From an uncultured Collinsella sp. (GTDB lineage Bacteria; Actinomycetota; Coriobacteriia; Coriobacteriales; Coriobacteriaceae): a stretch of 11,337 bases of DNA. Shown here in pieces: positions 6,356 through 11,337 of the stretch (position 1 is the first letter of the stretch; every line of letters starts with the position of its first letter). The notes under the pieces were generated by a model. That model made no database searches and was not told the DNA's origin. It saw only the letters and a list, made by a program, of their open reading frames with translations. The stretch covers positions 1 through 11,337 of the forward strand of contig USBA01000048.1 in NCBI GenBank assembly GCA_900552735.1, written 5' to 3'. A program made the translations under genes and the position numbers.

Positions 6356-6402
6356 ACGGACAGTTTTGTCAATCCGAACTGGGGAAATGAAAGGCAAGCT
6401 GC

Positions 6403-7059
6403 ATGACCCTTCTCGAACTGTTCCAGCTGCTCAAAAAGCACCTTCAGCTGGTCATCGCCCTTCCGGTGGTCTGCGCGATCGCCATGGGCATCGTGTCCTT
6501 CGTTGCGATGGACAACACCTACACCGCGACGACGAGCATGTACATTCTCGCTAAGACCGACGATAGCGGTCAGATGAGCTACAACGATCTCTCGGCGAGC
6601 CAGATGCTTTCCAACGATATTGCCACGCTGCTGGATAGCGATAGCGTTAAGAGCGGCGCCGCCAAGGAACTGGGCCTCACCGATCTGGATGACTACAAGG
6701 TGTCTGTTTCCTCCGAGACCACCACGCGTGTCATTACGCTTTCGGTTACCGGCACCGATGCCAAGGAGACGGCTGAGGTCGCAAAGGCCATAGCTAGCTC
6801 GGTGAGTACGGTCGCTCAGAACGTCGGCGCTGCCCAGAGCATCAACGTTATCGACGAGGCTAAGACCCCCGAAGCCCCCAGCGGCCCCAAGCGTATGCTG
6901 TACGTTGCTGTCGCGTTCCTCGCGGGCATCTTTATCGCAGTTGCCTATGTCGTTTTGGCAGACATGCTCAACACCCGCATCCGCGGTGCCGAAGAGGCAG
7001 AAGAGCTCCTGGGCATTCCCGTTGTTGGCCGAATTCCGGCTATGAAAGGTGGTAAATAG
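6403..7059 (+). CDS. CpsC/YveK-type polysaccharide chain-length modulator (Wzz family)
   Basis: This 218-residue inner-membrane protein belongs to the polysaccharide co-polymerase family, which controls chain length and, in Gram-positives, activates the separate tyrosine kinase encoded next. Helix 1 spans about 16-36 and helix 2 about 166-186, with an external domain of about 125 residues between. A proline-rich stretch (PEAPSGPKR, 156-164) precedes helix 2, as in the Wzz family, and the cytoplasmic tail carries ELLGIPVVGRIP (201-212), the usual end motif. ATG 6403 has GAAAGG (6389-6394) 8 bases upstream. The kinase gene begins 2 bases after the stop, so the two are co-transcribed and probably coupled. 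Short C-terminal tail and lack of a fused kinase place it in the two-protein Gram-positive arrangement. Confident in family; which polymer it serves cannot be told from the window. Confidence 0.92.
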   Translation: MTLLELFQLLKKHLQLVIALPVVCAIAMGIVSFVAMDNTYTATTSMYILAKTDDSGQMSYNDLSASQMLSNDIATLLDSDSVKSGAAKELGLTDLDDYKVSVSSETTTRVITLSVTGTDAKETAEVAKAIASSVSTVAQNVGAAQSINVIDEAKTPEAPSGPKRMLYVAVAFLAGIFIAVAYVVLADMLNTRIRGAEEAEELLGIPVVGRIPAMKGGK

Positions 7060-7061
7060 GC

Positions 7062-7799
7062 ATGGCTAAGGCAAAGAACACCGATAAGCTCGTTGTACAG
7101 AATGCCGCCAAGACCCTTCTGGCCAACATCCGCTTTGCGAGCGTGGACGACCCCATTCGCACCATCACCGTTACGTCCTCGATTCCCAACGAGGGCAAGT
7201 CTACGGTTTCCATTAACCTTGCTCAGGCAATCGCCACGAGCGGCAAGTCCGTGCTCCTGGTCGAGGCCGATATGCGCCGCAGGTCCCTTTCCGATATGCT
7301 CGGCGTTCGTTCGCGCGGCGGACTCTATGCGGTCCTTTCCGAGCAGATCTCCATTGACCAGGCGATTGTCGAGACGGGTCAGAAGAACTTCTACTTCCTC
7401 GATGCCGAGCCGCATATTCCCAATCCTGCCGACATCATCGTCTCTCACCGCTTTGCCAAGCTGGTAAAGGCACTGTCCGCCAAGTTTCAGTACGTCATCT
7501 TTGATGCTCCCCCGGTCGGCACCTTCATCGATGCTGCCGAGATCGCAAGTCTGACCGACGGCACGCTGTTCGTGGTGCGCGAGGACTTCACCAAGCGCGA
7601 GGAGGCGCTCAACGCCATCGGTCAGCTTAAGAAGTCCGAGAAGGTCAAGCTCATCGGTACCGTTATGAACTACTGCGAGACCGAGACCAGCGAGTACTAC
7701 TACTCCTACTACACCAAGGACGGTAAGAAGGTGAAGAAGGGCTCCGACGATCAGGGGACTTCCAAAAAGGGCATCTTCACCAACCGAGCAAACGTTTAG
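7062..7799 (+). CDS. CpsD/YwqD-type bacterial tyrosine kinase (BY-kinase)
   Basis: This 245-residue cytoplasmic autokinase of the MinD/ParA-like P-loop family partners the CpsC-type protein. Walker A is SSIPNEGKST (39-48), Walker A' LLVEADMRR (65-73) and Walker B YVIFDAPPV (144-152). A C-terminal tyrosine cluster (Y212, Y213, Y214, Y216, Y217) is the autophosphorylation site typical of the family. Three oddities: Walker A' reads E-A-D where D-A-D is usual; the N-terminal EX2RX2R motif, described for ring assembly in the CapB family, appears only as NX2KX2L (14-20, before ANIRFAS); and a Lys/Gly-rich tail of 28 residues follows the tyrosines, which normally end the protein. ATG 7062 lies 2 bases after the upstream stop, with an AAAGGTGG site about 8 bases before it. 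The phosphatase gene follows after 17 bases. Family assignment is firm; ring formation and activity are uncertain. Confidence 0.94.
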   Translation: MAKAKNTDKLVVQNAAKTLLANIRFASVDDPIRTITVTSSIPNEGKSTVSINLAQAIATSGKSVLLVEADMRRRSLSDMLGVRSRGGLYAVLSEQISIDQAIVETGQKNFYFLDAEPHIPNPADIIVSHRFAKLVKALSAKFQYVIFDAPPVGTFIDAAEIASLTDGTLFVVREDFTKREEALNAIGQLKKSEKVKLIGTVMNYCETETSEYYYSYYTKDGKKVKKGSDDQGTSKKGIFTNRANV

Positions 7800-7816
7800 T
7801 TGATTAAGGCTGACCT

Positions 7817-8467
7817 ATGCGTGACATTCATTGCCATATCTTGCCGGGTGTAGACGACGGCGCCGCCGATCTCGATGAGAGCTTGGCGATGCTCGAGGCT
7901 GCCAAGCGGGCCGGTGTAACCAGAATCGTTTGCACTCCTCACTGCCGTGATCCCTATTTTGATTACGACAAGATGTGGGATGCCTTTGAACTGCTGCGTG
8001 ATAACGCTGACGGTTTTCCGCTCCAGATGGGCTTCGAGGTCAACCATCGAAAGCTCGTTGAGCTTGGTATCGATGCCGCGGAGCACTTGCATTTCGATGG
8101 GACCAACGAGTTTCTGCTCGAGCTTTCGACGCATGCCGATGCGTATGCGTTTAGAGAGTACGAGAACACGATTTACGATTTGCAGTGCCGTGGCTACCAG
8201 GTGATCATCGCTCATCCTGAGCGCTATCGTGCGGTTCAAAAGGATGTAAGCGTGGCGGAGCGCCTGGTCGATATGGGCTGCAAGCTGCAGGCTTCGGCGG
8301 ACTTTATTGCCGGCGGTCGCTTTGGTCGCGAAAAAAAGCCGGCACAGCGTCTGTTCGATCAGAACCTGTACAGCTTCATCGCGAGCGATGCCCATAACGT
8401 GGGTCATTACGACTGCCTGGCGAAGGCTCGCGCGAAGTTTAGCGTGCGCGGAGCTCATTTTCGCTAA
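7817..8467 (+). CDS. CpsB/YwqE-type tyrosine-protein phosphatase (PHP domain), short C-terminus
   Basis: This 216-residue metal-dependent phosphatase should dephosphorylate the tyrosine cluster of the adjacent kinase. PHP-family metal-binding positions are visible: H5 and H7 in DIHCHILPGVDDG, D13/D14, H42 in CTPH, E74 in GFEV, H133 in AHPERY, and D191/H193 in SDAHN. ATG 7817 has TAAGG (7805-7809) 7 bases upstream, and the gene lies 17 bases after the kinase. The known CpsB is about 243 residues; here the protein stops 23 residues after SDAHN, without the final helix carrying the NPxxIL-type motif common in the family. I checked the other two frames after the stop codon and saw no continuation, so it looks like a genuinely short or decayed end rather than a simple frameshift. 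Gene order modulator-kinase-phosphatase matches polysaccharide regulation modules. Confidence 0.93.
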   Translation: MRDIHCHILPGVDDGAADLDESLAMLEAAKRAGVTRIVCTPHCRDPYFDYDKMWDAFELLRDNADGFPLQMGFEVNHRKLVELGIDAAEHLHFDGTNEFLLELSTHADAYAFREYENTIYDLQCRGYQVIIAHPERYRAVQKDVSVAERLVDMGCKLQASADFIAGGRFGREKKPAQRLFDQNLYSFIASDAHNVGHYDCLAKARAKFSVRGAHFR

Positions 8468-8506
8468 AATCTGTCCCTAACGTTCGCATTGAATGAAAGG
8501 GCAGCC

Positions 8507-9007
8507 ATGGATATTCAACTTGAGACGGGATGCTTTGATGACGCGGCGTTGGTGCGCCGCGTCGTTTTTATGGACGAGCAGGGCTACGAGAATGAGTTCG
8601 ATGCTATCGACGAGGATCCAAACTGCATTCATGTGACGCTCTATGTAGACGGCGAGCTTGCCGGTTGCTCGCGCGTGTTTCCCGAAGAGCTTGAGCGCGT
8701 GGCTGACGCAGGGGCCCCGGTGTTGCCGGCATGCGACATGGACGAAGGCGTTGCGGCGGGGGAGACCTACATTATGGGGCGCGTCGCCGTGCTGCCGGCT
8801 ATGCGTCGTCGCGGACTGGCGAGTGCGATTGTCGAGGCCAGTGCTGTGTGTGCACGCGATGCCGGCGCTAAGCTTATTAAGCTGCATGCGCAGGAATACG
8901 TGTTACCGCTCTATGCAAAGGTGGGCTACACGCAAATTGCCCCGGTAGATTACGAAGACGAGGGCCAACCCCATGTCTGGATGGCCAAGCGCGTAGATGG
9001 CAGATAG
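8507..9007 (+). CDS. GNAT-family N-acetyltransferase (YjcF/ElaA-like)
   Basis: This is a 166-residue acetyl-CoA-dependent acyltransferase of unknown substrate. The opening VRRVVFMDEQGYENEFDAIDE (about 16-36) resembles the start of YjcF/ElaA-type acetyltransferases, and the acetyl-CoA pyrophosphate loop is GRVAVLPAMRRRGLAS (91-106). The C-terminal HAQEYVLPLYAKVGY (127-141) is the usual last strand-helix of the fold. ATG 8507 has GAAAGGG (8495-8501) 5 bases before it; the in-frame TTG at 8489 would add 6 residues and was rejected. The gene starts 39 bases after the phosphatase stop and has no separate promoter I can see, so it could ride on the same transcript, though nothing ties it to polysaccharide synthesis. 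Its last codons lie inside a tandem repeat, so the C-terminus may have been altered by the repeat. Confidence 0.88.
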   Translation: MDIQLETGCFDDAALVRRVVFMDEQGYENEFDAIDEDPNCIHVTLYVDGELAGCSRVFPEELERVADAGAPVLPACDMDEGVAAGETYIMGRVAVLPAMRRRGLASAIVEASAVCARDAGAKLIKLHAQEYVLPLYAKVGYTQIAPVDYEDEGQPHVWMAKRVDGR

Positions 9008-9057
9008 GGACGTTCCTTTTCTGCTGGCAGTTGGGGACGCTCCTTGGCAATTGGCGC
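8998..9057. repeat. Degenerate tandem repeat starting in the 3' end of the acetyltransferase gene
   Basis: Two 21-base units at 8998-9018 and 9025-9045 match at 18 of 21 positions: TGGCAG, three variable bases, GGGACG, T or C, TCCTT. A third partial unit begins at 9045 (TGGCAATTGGCG, 10 of 12 matching the second). The first unit supplies the last two codons and stop of the acetyltransferase. This looks like a small dispersed repeat, perhaps REP-like, or its remnant. Dispersal elsewhere in the genome is a guess. Confidence 0.6.
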
Positions 9058-9071
9058 ATCGGAGCGCTTAG

Positions 9072-9123
9072 ACATACAGATTTTCGATTCCGTATGTATA
9101 TATGCGCGCTAATGGGTTATAAA
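9072..9123 (+). promoter_or_regulatory. Candidate htpG promoter with inverted repeat
   Basis: TATAAA (9118-9123) in an AT-rich patch is the best -10 box before htpG; TGTATA (9095-9100) at 17 bases is a poor -35. An inverted repeat ACATAC (9072-9077), 14 bases, GTATGT (9092-9097) overlaps this -35 and could be an operator. It does not match the CIRCE element (TTAGCACTC, 9 bases, GAGTGCTAA) or the HspR-type HAIR consensus as I remember them, so the heat-shock regulator is not identified. Confidence 0.4.
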
Positions 9124-9154
9124 ATCTAAGTCTGAACATAGCAGGTCTGCGATT

Positions 9155-9179
9155 CGGCTCGGGCGACCGGGCCGTTTTT
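9155..9179 (+). terminator. Terminator-like hairpin in the htpG leader
   Basis: CGGCTCGG (9155-9162) pairs with CCGGGCCG (9167-9174) over 8 positions with one G-U pair, capped by a GCGA (GNRA) tetraloop and followed at once by TTTTT. This is a textbook intrinsic terminator. It could end the acetyltransferase transcript. It also lies between the only visible htpG promoter and the htpG start, so it may act as an attenuator. Confidence 0.75.
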
Positions 9180-9209
9180 GCGGACGGGGGTAGCGCGAAA
9201 GGACTGCAC

Positions 9210-11234
9210 ATGCGTCAATTTAAGACCGAGAGCAAAAAACTGCTCGACCTCATGATCAACTCCATCTACACCAATAAGGAAATCTTCCTGCGCGAGCTTA
9301 TCTCTAACGCGAGCGACGCCGTCGACAAGCTCAACTTTAGGAGCCTGCAGGACCCGAGCGTCAAGATCGACCAGGGCGACCTGGCCATTCGCGTCTCCTT
9401 TGATAAAGACGCCCGCACCATTACCATCTCGGATAACGGCATTGGCATGACCGCCGAGGAGCTCGAGCGCAATCTGGGCACCATCGCCCATTCCGGCTCC
9501 GAGGAGTTTAAGACCGAGAACGCCGAGCAGCAGGGTTCGGATGTCGACATCATCGGCCAGTTTGGCGTGGGCTTCTACTCGGCTTTTATGGTCGCCAGCC
9601 ATGTGAAGGTCGTCAGCCGCGCCTATGGCGAGGACACCGCTCACGTGTGGGAGTCTGATGGTCTTGAGGGTTACACCATCGAAGATGGCGAGCGCGCCGA
9701 GCACGGCACCGATGTCATCCTGACGCTGCGTGAGAACGAGAAGCTCGACGCCGACGGCGAGGCCGAGACCTACGATCGCTTCCTGACCGAGTGGGGCCTC
9801 AAGAGCCTGATTCAGCAGTACAGCAACTATGTGCGTTACCCGATTCAGATGATGGTGTCCAAGAGCCGCCAGAAACCCAAGCCCGAGGACGCCGGCGACG
9901 ATTACAAGCCCGAGTACGAGGACTACCAGGAGCTCGAGACCGTCAATTCCATGACACCGATCTGGAAGAAGCGCAGCTCCGATGTCGAGCAGAAGGACTA
10001 CGACGAGTTCTACAAGTCCACGTTCCACGACTTTGACGATCCTGCGCGCACCATCAGCTTCCACGCCGAGGGCACGCTCGAGTATGACGCCCTGCTGTTT
10101 GTGCCGGGACGCGCGCCGTTCGATCTGTACAGCAAGGACTACGAGAAGGGTCTGGCGCTCTACAGCTCCAACGTCCTGATCATGGAGAAGTGCGACGACC
10201 TGCTGCCCGACTACTACAACTTTGTCCGCGGCGTCGTGGATTCCGCCGACGTGTCGCTCAACATCTCGCGCGAGACGCTGCAGCAGAACCGTCAGCTCAA
10301 GGCCATCGCCAAGCGTGTGGAAAAGAAGATTACCGCCGACCTTGAGGATATGCGTGACAACGACCGCGAGGCCTACGAGAAGTTCTTTGAGAACTTTGGC
10401 CGCGGTCTTAAGTACGGCATCTACTCGAGCTATGGCATGAAGGCCGATGAGCTCGCCGACCTGCTGCTGTTCTGGTCTGCCAAGGAGCAGAAGATGATTA
10501 CCCTGGCCGAATATGCCAAGGGCATGCCCGAGGATCAGAAGGCCATCTACTACTCCGCCGGTGACTCGCGTGAGCGCTTGGCCAAGATGCCCGTGGTAAA
10601 GGGCGTGCTCGACCGCGGCTATGACGTGCTGCTGCTGACGCAGGATGTGGATGAGTTCACGTTCCAGGCTATGCGTGAGTACGTTGCCGCCGATATGCCC
10701 AAGATCTACGAGGACGATGCTGCCCGCGAGGCTGCCGAGAAGGCTGTGGCCGACGGTGCCGAGCCCGAGGTCGAGGATCGTCATCTGGAGCTCAAGAACG
10801 TCGCGACCGGTGATCTTGACCTGGCGACCGAGGACGAGAAAAAGGAGGCCGAGGACGCCACCAAGGAAAACGAGGACCTCTTCAGCGCTATGAAGGAGGC
10901 GCTCGGTGACAAGGTCGAGAAGGTTGCCGTCTCCGCGCGCCTGACCGATGCCCCCGCTTGCATCACCACCGAGGGCCCACTTTCGCTCGAGATGGAGAAG
11001 GTGCTCCAGAAGGGACCCGAGGGCGCGCCCGACGGCATGCCCAAGAGTCAGCGCGTGCTCGAGCTCAACGCCAAGCACCCGGTCTTTGCCAAGCTCGTCG
11101 CTGCTCAGAAGGCAGGCGACGCCGACAAGATCAAGCAGTACTCCGGTTTGCTCTATGACCAGGCCCTGCTGGTCGAGGGCATCCTCCCCGAGGACCCCGT
11201 TGCCTTCGCGGCGGCTGTCTGCAACTTGATGTAG
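9210..11234 (+). CDS. htpG: Molecular chaperone HtpG (bacterial Hsp90)
   Basis: This is an ATP-dependent cytoplasmic chaperone of 674 residues that works as a homodimer in protein folding and stress tolerance. The N-terminal GHKL ATPase domain carries E29 and N33 in LRELISNASDA, D75-N-G-I-G-M80 and GQFGVGFYSAF (116-126). A charged linker (about 217-247) joins it to the middle domain, where SLNISRETLQQNR holds the conserved arginine and glutamine contacts. The C-terminal dimerization domain includes SARLTDAPACI and ends with LYDQALLVEGILPEDPVAFAAAV. ATG 9210 has GAAAGGA (9197-9203) 6 bases upstream. At 674 residues it is about 50 longer than E. coli HtpG (624); the excess appears in the charged linker and in an acidic Ala/Glu-rich stretch at about 498-530. 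It is a single-gene unit, bounded by a terminator-like hairpin upstream and two hairpins downstream. Confidence 0.98.
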   Translation: MRQFKTESKKLLDLMINSIYTNKEIFLRELISNASDAVDKLNFRSLQDPSVKIDQGDLAIRVSFDKDARTITISDNGIGMTAEELERNLGTIAHSGSEEFKTENAEQQGSDVDIIGQFGVGFYSAFMVASHVKVVSRAYGEDTAHVWESDGLEGYTIEDGERAEHGTDVILTLRENEKLDADGEAETYDRFLTEWGLKSLIQQYSNYVRYPIQMMVSKSRQKPKPEDAGDDYKPEYEDYQELETVNSMTPIWKKRSSDVEQKDYDEFYKSTFHDFDDPARTISFHAEGTLEYDALLFVPGRAPFDLYSKDYEKGLALYSSNVLIMEKCDDLLPDYYNFVRGVVDSADVSLNISRETLQQNRQLKAIAKRVEKKITADLEDMRDNDREAYEKFFENFGRGLKYGIYSSYGMKADELADLLLFWSAKEQKMITLAEYAKGMPEDQKAIYYSAGDSRERLAKMPVVKGVLDRGYDVLLLTQDVDEFTFQAMREYVAADMPKIYEDDAAREAAEKAVADGAEPEVEDRHLELKNVATGDLDLATEDEKKEAEDATKENEDLFSAMKEALGDKVEKVAVSARLTDAPACITTEGPLSLEMEKVLQKGPEGAPDGMPKSQRVLELNAKHPVFAKLVAAQKAGDADKIKQYSGLLYDQALLVEGILPEDPVAFAAAVCNLM

Positions 11235-11241
11235 TTAGGTA

Positions 11242-11268
11242 GTTACGCGGTTCTACGAACCGCGTAAC
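11242..11268. terminator. Strong hairpin 7 bases after htpG, without T tract
   Basis: GTTACGCGGTTC (11242-11253) pairs perfectly over 12 bases with GAACCGCGTAAC (11257-11268), loop TAC. The stem is symmetrical enough to form on either strand. No run of T follows on the plus strand, so it may end transcription weakly, protect the mRNA 3' end, or be a repeat element. Confidence 0.55.
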
Positions 11269-11288
11269 GGCTCGACGCTGCCCTCAGT

Positions 11289-11312
11289 TCCGCCGTTCTA
11301 ACGAACGGCGGA
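11289..11312. repeat. Second hairpin downstream of htpG with the same apex
   Basis: TCCGCCGTTC (11289-11298) pairs perfectly with GAACGGCGGA (11303-11312), loop TAAC. Its apex GTTC-TAAC-GAAC resembles GTTC-TAC-GAAC of the hairpin at 11242-11268, as if the two were related units. A third possible stem, CGCCC (11318-11322) with GGGCG (11329-11333), lies at the window edge. No T tract is seen. Confidence 0.5.
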
Positions 11313-11337
11313 CCAGTCGCCCCGGCGCGGGCGCCAC

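Noticed and set aside
9072..9097. CIRCE heat-shock operator before htpG
   Set aside because: The arms ACATAC/GTATGT and 14-base spacer do not match TTAGCACTC-N9-GAGTGCTAA.
9126..11078. Open frame of 650 codons on the minus strand, antisense to htpG
   Set aside because: It is a mirror of the htpG reading frame in GC-rich DNA; the translation is Leu/Val/Gly/His-rich and low in complexity with no recognisable domain, and htpG itself is complete and certain.
11242..11312. tRNA gene after htpG, suggested by the GTTC...GAAC stems
   Set aside because: There is no acceptor stem, D arm or anticodon arm in a cloverleaf order, and the stems are too long for tRNA arms.

Overview
This 11.3 kb window is GC-rich, densely coded chromosomal DNA. 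It looks like a gut actinobacterium of the class Coriobacteriia, with Collinsella or a relative as my best guess. That rests on base composition, the mix of genes and general familiarity, not on a marker gene. No rRNA, tRNA, CRISPR array, intact insertion sequence or phage gene is visible, and no gap between genes exceeds about 200 bases.

Layout. (1) 1-849, minus strand: the N-terminal part of a secreted serine D-Ala-D-Ala carboxypeptidase, running off the left edge. (2) 1047-3007: a response regulator and histidine kinase strongly resembling VanR/VanS, divergent from the carboxypeptidase. (3) 3111-6207: the phosphate-transport ATPase PstB without its permease partners, followed by a PhoB/PhoR-type two-component pair whose genes are 3 bases apart. 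(4) 6403-8467: a three-gene exopolysaccharide phosphoregulation module (CpsC/Wzz-type membrane modulator, CpsD-type tyrosine kinase, CpsB-type PHP phosphatase), bounded on the left by a hairpin terminator and a good promoter. (5) 8507-9007: a GNAT acetyltransferase whose last codons lie inside a degenerate tandem repeat. (6) 9210-11234: the chaperone HtpG (Hsp90), preceded by a terminator-like hairpin in its leader and followed by two T-tract-less hairpins.

How the genes work together. The carboxypeptidase and the VanRS-like pair share an intergenic region and plausibly form one cell-wall-sensing unit; no VanA/VanB-type ligase, VanH or VanX is present, so the window gives no evidence of vancomycin resistance. 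PstB with the PhoB/PhoR-type pair is a phosphate uptake and sensing block. In the Cps module, kinase, modulator and phosphatase would set the phosphorylation state of the kinase tyrosine cluster, but no glycosyltransferase or polymerase gene is adjacent.

I found no wholly new system. The most interesting points are the VanRS-like pair with a sensor-less four-helix kinase beside a serine carboxypeptidase, the tyrosine kinase with a degenerate ring-forming motif paired with a short phosphatase, the terminator-like hairpin that any htpG transcript would have to cross, and the unexplained repeats and palindromes at 966-981, 3069-3095, 3997-4018, 8998-9057 and 11242-11312.
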